In this document: piece by piece, positions 35,526 to 46,605 of the stretch
How the letters are laid out: each line of letters opens with the position of its first letter
How positions within the stretch are numbered: the stretch's first letter is position 1
DNA from: Prostheceraeus crozeri
Lineage: Eukaryota > Platyhelminthes > Polycladida > Euryleptidae
DNA length: 64,000 bases
Direction of reading: 5' to 3'
Assembly: GCA_907163375.1 (NCBI GenBank)
Contig: CAJQUW010012908.1
Coordinates: forward strand, 1 to 64,000
Notes under the pieces: generated by a model
What the model was told of the DNA's origin: nothing
Database searches by the model: none
What the model saw: only the letters and a program-made list of their open reading frames with translations
Program-made: the position numbers and the translations under genes

Positions 35526-38500
35526 TCTTCCATTTTGTATTTATTGATCGATTACAGCAATCTTTCATGAGCCATGGGCGCTTCTTTCATTTCGTACCAT
35601 TTTCGACAGGAAATGAAATACCTGTCCTGAAATGATGTGAAAATAGATTTAATTAAAGATTTACGTCGTGGTGTCACACATCCTGTGTAAACATATGAAC
35701 ACTTCCAAAGTTTGGAATTTTTTCATATAAAGAGTTTTTCCGTCGCTGTGTGTAATAGGTGTCACAGGGTCCGCTGCTCTACAGCGGGGGTCCGCCAACC
35801 AGGGCATACAGGGAATTAAAGGACCCGAAATGCAAACCTGGTTGGTTTTCCTGCTGACGAACCCAAAGCGTGACTCACCGGTGTCGAGATTTGTGTATAA
35901 CAATTGTAATTTTCCTTCGCCTATTGTTGTAAGATAGCTTTCTTTCGATTTGTGTGTTATGATAGAACATTTTGACTTTGCCTGTGAGAATGGTGATTTC
36001 CTCTGAAAGACTACCTAAAATACTACAATTTTGTAAACTTATGAAATATTCGGATATATTTTCAATGTTGCACATCATTGAAAGTAAAGCTCACTAATTC
36101 TCAACTCATGTCACGGATGTTAACACAATGGCGATTTCTTCAGTCGTTGACAGTTAGAAAATGTGATATATTGACCGGCGAACAAGTTGATCATCAAGAA
36201 TGAAGTTGGGATTATCATCTTATGCAATTGACTGATCCAATTTATATTGGTGAGATTGTGATGGATAACATTCATTCCGAGACTTCAAGTGAAGACCACA
36301 CGCAATATTCTTGTGACTGCGCTAGTTGAAGTTGACGTCTGAAACTTAATTAGTTTTGGGATCTCACTTCTCCATCTTAGCCTTCGATCTTATTCATAAC
36401 AAGATGTTTTAGAAATCAAATTTCAGATCCTTGTGAGAACCGCAATGATGAACACCGCGATTGATTGCAGAGAACGCTTTATCAGGACCCACGCCTATCA
36501 ACTTCTTTTTATATCTCCTGAAAAAGTCGGATGGAAGTTCAGATATTTGTGACTTTTGGTTGTATGTATTAATTTGGGCAAAATTGACTTGCAGCAAGGT
36601 CATTTTTAAAAGTACTTTTTAGAAAATTGATAGTTTTTCATTTAGAGTAGCATTGATTCAATGTTTCTGTATTTTATATGTACATGATATCAATGCATGT
36701 GCACTTCAAGATTGTTAACATACACATTCACCTTATCTGCCAAAATGAGCACATGTAATGTATGCATGTAAATGTAAAATGTGAAGCTATGACGTTTTGA
36801 TGTGAATTTTTAGATATGAAATCCACAGAATAATGCAAAATAAATATCACCATTCGAAAGATTGCATTCGGAATGTATCATAACCTTTTGTTTACAGCGA
36901 ACAAGTCATTAGAACGAGACATTTGTAAAGATAGAAAAATGCAATAATACATGAAAAGATATTATTTACGTTCAAATTGCTATTTATTAACGTAGAATAT
37001 TATACTTGTAACACCATATAGGCATACTTGAGTAAAAGTTTTCAGAAATACTTTAGCAACTTTTTAAGGAACAACTTTTGAAGAGTCAAAAAAATACAAA
37101 GATTCATGAAAAATGAAAAAAAAGAAAATGCGAATTTTGAATTTGAACTTTTAGTATGAAGGTCTTCCAATCATGCAAAATAGGCACTATCATTCGAAAG
37201 AGACTCGAAATATGGTGCAACCCTGTTTTCAAGAAGTTTTATCCATCGGAAAATGGAAAATTTGAGGGGGGCACAGACCACAGGGCCACGACGCTAAAAA
37301 TCTCCCGGTCCTCATAGGGTTGAGGCGATGGATTGCTGCGTTGTCTTGCAAGTGAAACTGTTGTGAAATGACAATGACTGCTCACTTCTTCCTAGTTGAG
37401 AAGTTTCACTCACGAAGACATCTCTATATTTCTTGATAAATTATAACTTTTTGGACTTTTTTTCTGGTCATTGTGCAGCTTTGTGAACACTTCAAATCAT
37501 GCCTTGAGAACTTCTGTCCTTCACTGCATGTCATTGAGCAACCCTAACTTTGATTTCTCAATGTCATTTTTCACCTTCCCAAAGAGGCAAGACACCTTAC
37601 GAGTTACGTAAATAGAAGCATCACATTCACGTACTGCAAGGCGATCAACAATCAAGACACCATTGCAAAAATTGAAAACCGCTTGTTCAAGGTCACTCAC
37701 TACCAACGAAACGCATCCACTGCACAAGTTCCTTCTTCCTAAGATAAACTGCGACCGGAATCTAAGAAGACCGCATTCATTACAAAGAACAGTGAGAAAC
37801 AACATCGGAAGGAACTTCTTCAACCGAATGCTTCACGCTGACTTTACCATTTGACATTTCCGCCTTCAGTATACCACTCCCTTTATCTGACTGACTTAGG
37901 CCTCAGCCACACTGAAAGCAAAGCAAACACGAGCGTCCCGATCAAACTCGTGTCCGCAAGCTGAAAATCGCTCTGGTTTGCTGTGCTCGCAGTGTGGGAT
38001 TCTATAACTGCTGCAATGATGACTTTATATTTGCTGCAAAACGCTTTGCTCGGAAACCCTTGGAAAAGCTCGCAGTGTGGCTGAGGTCTTACGAAGTAAT
38101 TGACATAATTGTCTTTCTTCATCTATTGTAATCCGTCATGCGTTTGTCATATCGGAATAAATCTTTTTATTATTAATACTCTTCACTTATCTCTACAACT
38201 TTGGTCGTATTTTCAAACACGATGGAAATATTACTGAACACAGTTCATTGTTAATGACACAGTTAGCGGAGCTGTCAATGATAGTAAACAGCAAGCACAT
38301 CGGTTATTGGCAATTTGCGAGGAACTTTTAAGAGCTTCTAAGAATGATCAAACAGGGGACTGTTGAGGGTAGAGGACGAGGGCAAAACAACATGCCGGTT
38401 TTGCGCATAACATCTGAATGAAATCAGATTGCTCGAGTCGGACTGAAGTCATTTGAATATAACAAATAAAATTCAAATTTCCAAGATTTCCGGAAGTACT

Positions 38501-40460
38501 TTCGAATTCTCCTTCAATTTCCGCCACTCCATGTATTCCGTTAGTGCAGTACCGGGAATAGATTTTTAATACGAACAGCACGAATCGCTGGACTCGATCA
38601 AATGAGCATAAGAGTCCAGTGATGAAGTAAAAACATTTATAATACATGAGTTACATGTGTAACATTTCTACTTCAAATTATCAAAAGCTGAAAATCTTTA
38701 GCTGAAAATTTCCCATTTTCTGAAAAATTACTGGTAAATTTACATCACTGCCTCATGGCACCACTTTAGTAGTTGTGCCGACAAGTGATAATAGTGTGCT
38801 CCTCTATGACAAAGAACATATGCACTGAATATGCACAACTCAGCAGAAAACTTGTGCGAATTGAATACTTACTTGTCTTTCGCCGTTTAACAACAGGTCA
38901 TTGCATTTCCGATCACCAAGTGATTTCAAAGTTCACAATGTAGTTACAAGATTGCTCTTACAAAGGCTGTGATGCTCAAAAGCGAAAAGAACATCATCAT
39001 TGACTGGGTCAACGAATGGTGCCCTTGACCCACTCACCCGGTTTCCTTGCTGGTATGTATACTAGGTCTATCATGTTCTAACCTTTTTTCTTTGTCATCA
39101 ATATAAGCAGGAATATTCGACTACAACGATGATTTTAAAAGTGCATAATATGCTCTTAGTGTCATCGCTGAAATCCATTCCCAGAGAGCAATATCAATAT
39201 TAAATAAAAAAGCTTTGAGGACTGCAGCAATCGTCGTGCCTGATTGGGTGAATTTTCGTCTTATTTTGCCATTTACCTCTGGTTATCCAAGAGCCCGGAG
39301 GATTGTTTCGGGACACAAGTCGAATTTCTTAGCCGTGAAGATGCTCTCAGGATGTCATACTGGCAGAAATCGATCACAATCTGATGCAGGCAAGAAGTCG
39401 ACATCTGGATTTATTAAAATTTGATGGAATCGCGACAATTTGAACATTCTGAAGATATTCATAACATACATGTAGATAAGCGTAATCGATCAAAGGCTAT
39501 TTTTGCTCTTCAACAGATGCATTGAGATTCTCTGCCCACTCAATAAGTTCTCGTAGCCCTTTGGGAAACCTCTCGTTCATTGAATTTCTAGCAAACTTAG
39601 AAGATCAAGCAATATAAATCGGTGGGCTCTGGTATCAGTGGGTGTGGCTCTGCATCTCTGAACTCGCTGTACTGAGCAACAACTTCATTAATGCACAATC
39701 AAATAGACACGAATGCACGTGGATGACGGTTAAAAGGAAAGCATTGTGAAATGTTTATGAAATATCTATTTTGTATTGTTTGATGCAGGCTGTCGATGAA
39801 TTATACCATATTCCGTGATCGATGTCTCTGGGTGAAGGTTTCGGGGTTATTGCGAGTAGGTTGCTGAAATTTTAGGGAAGGGGCCCAGCCCTCCCTAGCC
39901 CCCTGTTGCCGCGTGCCTGTTCATACCATAGAAATCCTCCGAATATTTGTATTGTTTGTGAGACGAATGAACAACAGCTATTTATTGATGTCCCAAAGCT
40001 TGTCTATTGTATTTCTTGCTAATGTATTTCCGTTAAGTGACATTTACGATGTATGATCTAAGAAAATCAATGATGTCCGTATAATACTGTATCATATCGT
40101 TGCATCAAGATAGACAAAATGTGTATGTTTTCATGAGTATATATAAAGATATGTCTATGTAGACTATGCCATATTACTTTTTGTACATTTTATTTGTGCA
40201 TCTCTCTTTTCATTATTAGAATTCGCATCATTCGTATATCCACCCACTCTATGTATGTAGCTCCATTTCCATAACTAGGAGACAGTGATTGTCAAGACAT
40301 GGATATCCATGCTCAAAATATCAATGCAAAAGTCATTATAATGCATGCTATTGTGTAGCTTTCTATGTCCACAGGTTAACAAGTTCCACGAAGCAAGTAA
40401 TTATTTTCCCGATTGGAAATTATTAACCTGGTGCAAACTTCTATGGAAAAAGTCATGCAT
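35526..40460. other. Gene-poor stretch
   Basis: No gene, RNA or transposon core recognised over 4.9 kb. Several minus-strand frames (for example 37521-37823 and 38348-38647) have mixed composition but match no family I know. Probably intron or intergenic DNA upstream of the receptor exons. Confidence 0.4.
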
Positions 40461-40574
40461 TATAACAGATAATGCATAGATTTCTTCGGTCATTATTTGT
40501 CATAATAACCTCGAGCCTTCGGCTCTCGGGAATTATAGCAAATAATGACTTCAAATCTATGCATAATCTATTAC
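40461..40574. mobile_element. Palindromic MITE-like element
   Basis: GATAATGCATAGATTT... pairs with ...AAATCTATGCATAATC. The centre is GAGCC-TTC-GGCTC. One of several near-perfect hairpins in the host DNA. Confidence 0.75.
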
Positions 40575-40692
40575 ACAATCATTTTGTTGATGTAAGAATG
40601 ATATCTGTAGCTATCTATCATCGCCTGAATCATGCCTGAATTGATCACGAATATTCTTTCATATTTTGGAAACATCATCGGCTATGGGACAT

Positions 40693-40759
40693 ACCAAATG
40701 TAACATAGCGCTTCAGCGACATGACCCGCATGTCTCTTCATCGCTATGGTACATTTGGT
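40693..40759. mobile_element. Hairpin element (about 30-bp arms)
   Basis: ACCAAATGTAACATAGCG pairs with CGCTATGGTACATTTGGT, and inner GACATG/CATGTC extend the stem. Confidence 0.75.
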
Positions 40760-41349
40760 TAATGACAATTTTAGGTTCCACATCAGGAACTGATCTTAAT
40801 CAATGTTGCTAAATATTAAGAAGACTCATGTTACTGAATAGTATTTTCAGTATTTTCATGCTTCATTCACTCAAAACATTGTCCCCAGAAGAGTTGAAGG
40901 CAATAATAAACTACCCACTGGCTGACAAAAAGGTTGTAATTTACTTGATTTTTACATAAATATCACATGGAAAGGCTTCCACTTCATTACTGTCTCAAAG
41001 AGACTTCCGACCGATACCGAAAAAACGATAAATCACATTGCCTCCGTCGATAGAAATGTCTTCTCAGAGGAAATAACTGTCTGGTCTTTTGATGCATTAT
41101 TTATTGTTTTGTCTGGCTTTACATCGCTCGGTGTGAACGTCGGTCTGCGAATTCGATATGTGATGGGACGTTGTTAATCGTTGAATGTATATTGAATTAT
41201 AATATGACGCGAGATTCGCATACATTATATTTTCTACATGAATAAAGCAATTTAAAAGCCGTGATATTCATAGGTCTTTATAAATCATTTTATAGAATAA
41301 ATAGGTCCAATAATTTTCTAAAATAGGTCTTTATAGGCCTTATTCGCTA

Positions 41350-42000
41350 CATTTTCATATTCTTTTGCTCAATGGCATCTCCAGTGACAGCAGAGCAACA
41401 AGTTTGCGACTGAATATCAACAAGCCTAGATTTTTATTGCTGCCAAAAAGAAATGAATCAAGGCTGGAAACATTCTCATTGCCAGAAGTACGAAATATGT
41501 CGCAGTTGAATATCCTCGGAGTCACATTATCTTCAAATTTGAGATGAGATCCACAACGGTATTCTCAGGAAGTGTAATTCAAGACCGTATGCTCTTCATG
41601 TCCTACGTCCTGTGATGTCTCGTAATATTTTGATACAGAACTACAAATGCATTATTCTATCTTTATTGGACTATGCATCGCCAGTGTTTATCGGATCATT
41701 TCGTCTCCTACAATCAAGATTGGAGCGATTCTTGAGACGCTGACATCGTGTAGTCCACGGAAATGTGTGCAATTGTCAAGAATTTGAAAACTTAAATGAA
41801 CACGGAATGAGAATTCCCTGCAAGTTGTCCAGGTCAGCTGAGAACAATATGAAGCATCCTTTACATCCAATCATTCCTCGCCAGCTAGCAGGAAGTGGAC
41901 AGTATTTCATCGTACTTGCGAGCACTTCCAGACGAGAGTGTCAATTTCATGTTCATGTTACCAGATATCTAGATGGCTTCCATACTGCATTTCATTAGTA
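41350..42000 (+). mobile_element. 5'-truncated LINE tail (Jockey/CR1-like RT)
   Basis: Frame 41365-41547 reads LRLNINKPRFLLLPKR, LNILGVTLSSNLR, the RT palm-thumb junction. A shift of frame follows near 41545. The next frame reads YALHVLRPVMSRNILIQNYK and LLDYASPVFIG...LERFLRR, broken by a stop at about 41744. The last frame, 41765-41998, ends HPLHPIIPRQLAGSGQYFIV and TSRRECQFHV, the usual C-terminus of Jockey/CR1-like LINEs. N-terminal endonuclease and most of RT are missing. Confidence 0.78.
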
Positions 42001-42409
42001 CATTTTGTCTGTTTGTCAATTTTCTTGATTTCTTTGTCATGTGAATAGTAAGTTGTACTTACTTGATTACTTGGAGATACAAACGCTTTCTTTCTTTCTT
42101 CTTGTTCCAGCAACTGACGTCAAGATTAAAACATTTTAGTCTCTTTTTACAAGGAATGTCTTTTTAGAAGGAGGCTCTTTATAATATTTTAGCTCAAATT
42201 ACATCAACATGAATATTCAAGCCTTAATGATAGGAAAGCACGTTCATGTATGAAGAAAATAGAGTGAAGTGCAGACAAAGTTTCTCACACTTAAGTTTCA
42301 CCAGTATTAATTCTGAGGATGAATTATTTAATCTTGCGGATAAAACTTTACGTCAGGCCTGTTGTGCATAGTAGTCTAGTATATTCAATCGTTATATATA
42401 TATCAGTAT

Positions 42410-42668
42410 CTATGACAAAAGGATGATAAATTTGGCAAAATACTTTTGGCATGAGAGCTATTTTAAAATTTGAATGTTTGGAAAATTTTGCTGGTTTGGT
42501 GTATATTCACTTCTAATGCAGATTGCGGCATCATTCTGATGAAATAAGTTGAGATTACATAAAGGATTCTTCCTATCAATATAAAGTTATTCACAAATGC
42601 GAAATCTTTGAATTTGAAATCACCTGCTTATTATGTATGCATGTTTGATTTTTACTATTTTTGCCCTT
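42410..42668. repeat. Left part of the dispersed repeat split by the Polinton, with left target duplication
   Basis: Reverse complement of about 21705-21935. The final six bases, GCCCTT (42663-42668), are the left target-site duplication. Confidence 0.88.
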
Positions 42669-42897
42669 AGTAATGGGTAAAAGACCGTTCCAGGACACCA
42701 TAAAATTCAAAAAAATAGTATCTTTAAAAACGACATAAATTCATGAATTTAGACCCTTTTTCAGGTTTTTAAGACCTAAATACATGGATTTAGTCCATTC
42801 AAAAAGTACCATTTTTTCAAAAATGGTACTTTTTAAAAACGACATAAATTCATGAATTTGAACCCTTTTTCAGGTTATGAAGACCTAAATTCATAAA

Positions 42898-42927
42898 TCG
42901 GCTAAAGCCAGAGGAGCTTCGCTCCGA
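42898..42927. repeat. Double-hairpin unit, type C (TIR copy)
   Basis: 30 bp: TCGGCTAAAGCCAGA + GGAGCTTCGCTCCGA. Two stems, GGC-taaa-GCC type and GGAGC-ttc-GCTCC, closed by TCGG...CCGA ends. Confidence 0.9.
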
Positions 42928-42991
42928 TTTGGGCGTTTTTAAAAATACCCAATTTTCAAATTTTTCAAAATCTCAAATTTGAGAATTACAA

Positions 42992-43021
42992 TCGGGCGAA
43001 GCCCTAGAACCTTCGGTTCGA
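42992..43021. repeat. Double-hairpin unit, type B (TIR copy)
   Basis: 30 bp: TCGGGCGAAGCCCTA + GAACCTTCGGTTCGA. Stems GGGC-gaa-GCCC and GAACC-ttc-GGTTC, again with TCG...CGA ends. Confidence 0.9.
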
Positions 43022-43423
43022 TTTTTACCTTGAAAATCATGACCGTTCCAGGACACCGAAAAAATCAGAAAAGTTAAGAATTTCAAATTCATGAATTTTA
43101 TCCATCTTTCAGGTTTTTAAAATATATCATGTGACTAATAATATTTCTTTAAGAATGTAACACAATCTCTTAGAATGCCCGTTATTGTTACTGCTTTGCA
43201 CTCTGATGAACTACCCAATTGTAGGGAACAGCTGCTCCCGCATACATGATATAATTGCAGCTGCTTATCGCATTCCTGAGCCATTGAATTACAGAGCAAG
43301 CAACCCGTATTAAAGATTAAAGATTAAAATGACGTTGAATATAATTGCAGCATGTAGGAAGTAAGACTTCATTTACAATTCCATTAATCATAACTAGTGA
43401 CTGTTTTCTTTCCTTATTGCAAA

Positions 43424-44029
43424 ATGCCAAAACGTACTGCCGCAGAAGCTTTTTCGTTTTACATGCCGATTTTACTAAACTTAATTAAAGAAGAGCACAA
43501 GGAAACTGCGAATAAATACTTTGAAGAGTGGAAGTTAGAAATTCAATCGAGAAAGAAGAACAAATTGGACTCTCAAAAACAAGTGGAGGATATTACAGTA
43601 AAAATAGAACAGTATCTTAACACTACTACAATTCCTCAGTTCAATGTTACAAAAGAACATTTCATTACCATCGAAGATAGTGCTACTATGATTTCAAAAC
43701 TGATTGCAAGTGATAAAGTGCACCATGGGTCGTTGCTGAGAAGTGCTGCTTATCAAGGTTATGGATTTAAAAGAATTCTGGAATTGAGTGACAATAAAAA
43801 AAACAGATTTGTGGTAAACTTGGAACTATTTAGAATTTCCTATAACGTAAGTTATTGTTATTTCTTGATGAACTTATCAGATCTAATTCTACCACACGTA
43901 TTATTTTTAAATTCATCAATGCCCATTAGTTTTGTTAGAAAACATTTTAAAGAAATCAAAATTTATATAGAAAAATTGAATCAACCGACAACTATAGAAG
44001 AAATGAGGTTTGGTTCCCAAGATGAATGA
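43424..44029 (+). CDS. Polinton protein of unknown function
   Basis: About 200 residues from the Met at 43424 (MPKRTAAEAF); an in-frame Met at 43397 is less likely. Basic, helix-rich, with no recognised domain, cysteine motif or signal peptide. First gene inside the left TIR. Confidence 0.6.
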   Translation: MPKRTAAEAFSFYMPILLNLIKEEHKETANKYFEEWKLEIQSRKKNKLDSQKQVEDITVKIEQYLNTTTIPQFNVTKEHFITIEDSATMISKLIASDKVHHGSLLRSAAYQGYGFKRILELSDNKKNRFVVNLELFRISYNVSYCYFLMNLSDLILPHVLFLNSSMPISFVRKHFKEIKIYIEKLNQPTTIEEMRFGSQDE

Positions 44030-44052
44030 ACATTAACTGTGTTGTTTCACTT

Positions 44053-44502
44053 TTTAAGATATGTGCAATGTACATACATATTTGATGTATACATATTTAT
44101 GAAGACTTCTTTATAAGTAGTATTGCATTTTGGATTATTTTGAAATGTAATTAAATTTTCTTTTGTTCTCCAGTCTAATGGTAGTAGACTGACATTGTAC
44201 AATTGTATGATAAGATTGATTGTTGTATTATTATATTTGATATTTAAGAATGATTCATGGAACTTAGTAGTATTGCATTTTGGATTATTTTGAAATGTAA
44301 TTAAATTTTCTTTTGTTCTCCAGTCTAATGGTAGTAGACTGACATTGTACAATTGTATGATAAGATTGATTGTTGTATTATTATATTTGATATTTAAGAA
44401 TGATTCATGGAACTTAGTAGTAACACATTTTGGATTATTTTGAAATGTAATTCTATTTTCTTTTGTTCTCCAGTCTAATGGTAGTAGACTGACATTGTAC
44501 AA
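44053..44502 (-). CDS. Small repeat-encoded protein, three 50-residue units
   Basis: The DNA is a 150-bp tandem repeat (starts at about 44121, 44271 and 44421 on the plus strand), and the minus strand is open through it. Each 50-residue unit includes YNVSLLPLDWRTKENLITFQ and a KFHESFLNIKYN block. Because 150 is a multiple of three the frame survives unit duplication. No family recognised. It may be a real gene or an open accident of a tandem repeat. Opposite in strand to its neighbours. Confidence 0.4.
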
Positions 44503-44560
44503 TTGTATGATAAGATTGATTGTTGTATTATTATATTTGATGCAAAATACACTGCCGTTG
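44113..44560. repeat. 150-bp tandem repeat in the Polinton, 3 units
   Basis: TTTTGGATTATTTTGAAATG recurs every 150 bp with very few differences between units. The end is near 44560. Confidence 0.93.
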
Positions 44561-44622
44561 TTTTCATTTTCCTGTACAAGAAGTAGACATTATTACAGTT
44601 ATTGGAATTTATTTCATTTAAA

Positions 44623-44886
44623 ATGAATGATGAAAATCCGACAGTTATACTGAGTAATATAGGTGATATATTACCTCAGGTTAATAACATGACTGAGTTC
44701 TTAGAAATATACGACAAACAAACAACTACGTATTTCGATTTAAATAGCATTTCAGAAGATTGTTTTCAAAATATTTATTCAAAATATGTCTTTAAAAAAT
44801 GGAAGAAACAAAAATGGAAGAAACAAAAATGGAAGAAACCGCAAGAATATATCCTTCGTTATCATATGAACGTAGTTCTACTTTAA
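44623..44886 (+). CDS. Short frame with a protease-like N-terminal stretch
   Basis: NNMTEFLEIYDKQTTTYFDL resembles the first 20 residues of this element's protease (NNINEFLKLYGTQTTTNFDL, 60.0-60.5 kb). After it the frame goes into a lysine/tryptophan run (KKWKKQ repeated) whose DNA is shared, inverted, with 60579-60662. Likely a relic made by internal duplication rather than a working gene. Start taken at 44623, after TTTAAA. Confidence 0.4.
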   Translation: MNDENPTVILSNIGDILPQVNNMTEFLEIYDKQTTTYFDLNSISEDCFQNIYSKYVFKKWKKQKWKKQKWKKPQEYILRYHMNVVLL

Positions 44887-45509
44887 TGGACATTGAAAAG
44901 ATTAACATTGAAAAAATGAACATTGAAAAACACAAAGATAGAGTACGCTATATGAAAGATAAGGAATCTCAATTATTATTAAGGTTAGAGCATTATAAAA
45001 AATTAAGAAAGAGATGGACTAAAGTTAAGAATGTAACACAAGGAATTGGCATATTCTTAACAATAAGTTTAAGTGCTTTAACAATTGTTATATCTTCTGG
45101 TGTTTTAGTAATTCCAGTAGTTGCTACAGCTTTAACAGGTACGGGCGTTTTTGCAACTTCACTTGTTACAATGTTAGATAAATCTTTAATAACTAAGAAA
45201 CGAAAATCATTAAAAACTAAGCATTTACATATTAAAGAAGTCTATGATAAACTACATTACTACTTTCAAAGAGTATGTAATGATAATGTTATTACGTTAG
45301 ATGAGATTGAAAAATTTGATCAAATAGCTAATGAAGTAAATCAAATATCATTTCAATCACAGACAGAAAAAGTTGATGATAAGAATAAACAGGATGGCAA
45401 AATTTCTAGTGATGGCAAAATTTCTAATGAAGAAAATGACAAAATTTTTTTAGAAGAGCTAAAAACTTTAAGCGAAAATTTAAGCAAAACTTTATTAAAC
45501 AAAACTTAA
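44799..45509 (+). CDS. Polinton membrane protein, unknown function
   Basis: 236 residues. The N-terminus repeats MEETK, then a charged helical segment. A hydrophobic pair lies around residues 85-125 (GIFLTISLSALTIVISSGVL, VIPVVATALTGTGVFATSLV), suggesting two membrane helices or a hairpin. The C-terminal half is charged and probably coiled, with DGKISSDGKISNEEN as a short repeat. The start at 44799 follows TCTTTAAAAA. Comparable two-helix proteins occur among Polinton accessory genes; I cannot assign it to one. Confidence 0.6.
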   Translation: MEETKMEETKMEETARIYPSLSYERSSTLMDIEKINIEKMNIEKHKDRVRYMKDKESQLLLRLEHYKKLRKRWTKVKNVTQGIGIFLTISLSALTIVISSGVLVIPVVATALTGTGVFATSLVTMLDKSLITKKRKSLKTKHLHIKEVYDKLHYYFQRVCNDNVITLDEIEKFDQIANEVNQISFQSQTEKVDDKNKQDGKISSDGKISNEENDKIFLEELKTLSENLSKTLLNKT

Positions 45510-45615
45510 AGCGAAAAGATGTCAAACAACAAAGCAATAAAAAAATAATTTGTTCAGTAAAATGTTTTTGCTGTATTCCAATGTTACCACAAAATTCAAA
45601 TATTATATTTTAAAA

Positions 45616-46437
45616 ATGGAAAAAATTAGAGCTGATAATTTTAAAAGAATAAAACAATTAGAAGAGTTAATAAAACAAAGAAATATTATGAAAGAAAATC
45701 ATCTTCAACATAGAATGATAAAAGCTGGTATTCAATCTGATATGTTTGAACAAATGCAGCAAACCGAGCAAGTAAAAACTGATTTTGAGAAAACTATGAA
45801 ACCATTTAAAACTCTTGAAAAAGAAAGTACAAATAATGATAAACAAATTGATATAACAGATCCAGAGCACAAAACTGTATTAGATGACTATGGATTACTA
45901 GAATCAAACATTAATAAGAAATTACCAAAATCTATGCAATTTGAACATTCTATTTCATTTATAGATGGAAAAACAATACCTAGATTTTATCTCGGACAAA
46001 AAGAAATATTTCCACAACCTTTTCGAGGTATAATTTTTTCACCAGATAAATCTCCTTTTAATTTAGATAGAAATTTTGTTAATCTTTTAAGAGGAGCAGA
46101 TTTAAATAATTATGCTGTAGAAGATCTCATAAAATATAAAGCTATGTTAGACAGAGTTGGTGCAGTAAAATCTCTTAGACGTTATAAACAATTAGAAAAT
46201 TTATTATCAACGGGAGTTAAAGTAGGGAAAGGTTTATCTGAAAAACAGAAAACTGAAACAACTGTATTTTTACCAGATGATCCACAAGAATTACTAAATA
46301 GATTAAATATTTTAATATCTGCAATAAAAGAAGGACATAATTCTAGTTTCAATGAAATTCATGCTATATTGAAAAGACTGTTAGAAAAGAAGATTCTAAA
46401 TGAAGAGGATTATAAAAGTATAACCGGACATCTCTGA
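45616..46437 (+). CDS. Conserved-type Polinton protein (structural or unknown)
   Basis: 273 residues from the Met at 45616, which follows ATATTTTAAAA; a further Met at 45550 lies upstream. The first 90 residues are coiled-coil-like (LEELIKQRNIMKENHLQHRM). The middle block, LRGADLNNYAVEDLIKYKAM, resembles the LIxxxxxxNYxxEDLxxYxxxL motif I recall from a widespread uncharacterised protein of animal Polintons. The C-terminus is helical. It sits just upstream of the minor capsid gene. Frame ends within a double-hairpin unit (46421-46455). Confidence 0.6.
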   Translation: MEKIRADNFKRIKQLEELIKQRNIMKENHLQHRMIKAGIQSDMFEQMQQTEQVKTDFEKTMKPFKTLEKESTNNDKQIDITDPEHKTVLDDYGLLESNINKKLPKSMQFEHSISFIDGKTIPRFYLGQKEIFPQPFRGIIFSPDKSPFNLDRNFVNLLRGADLNNYAVEDLIKYKAMLDRVGAVKSLRRYKQLENLLSTGVKVGKGLSEKQKTETTVFLPDDPQELLNRLNILISAIKEGHNSSFNEIHAILKRLLEKKILNEEDYKSITGHL

Positions 46438-46455
46438 TGTCCTCCAGGGCTTCGC
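46421..46455. repeat. Double-hairpin unit, type A, at a gene end
   Basis: CGGACATCTCTGATGTCC + TCCAGGGCTTCGCCCG. Stems GGACATC...GATGTCC and GGGC-ttc-GCCC. Overlaps the stop of the preceding gene. Confidence 0.85.
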
Positions 46456-46488
46456 CCGTAGCTGAAATATGTTGTTTAATTTTTTATT

Positions 46489-46585
46489 TTTTATCTATGA
46501 TTTTTATCTATGATTTTTATCTATGATTTTTATCTATGATTTTTATCTATGATTTTTATCTACGATTTTTATCTATAATATTTAT
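46489..46585. repeat. 13-bp tandem repeat between genes
   Basis: About seven units of ATTTTTATCTATG, just before the minor capsid leader. Confidence 0.9.
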
Positions 46586-46605
46586 TTAATTTTTTTAGTT
46601 TAAAA

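Larger units (their letters stand above)
42669..43154. repeat. Polinton left terminal inverted repeat
   Basis: Matches the reverse complement of about 60651-61239, apart from one extra 110-bp unit on the right. Contains a stem AAAAAGTACCATTTTT / AAAAATGGTACTTTTT (42804-42838) and two double-hairpin units (42898-42927, 42992-43021). Confidence 0.93.

Noticed and set aside
38348-38647. Possible extracellular exon of the receptor gene
   Set aside because: No Cys-loop pattern (C-x13-C) and no splice phase 1 donor matching 33960.
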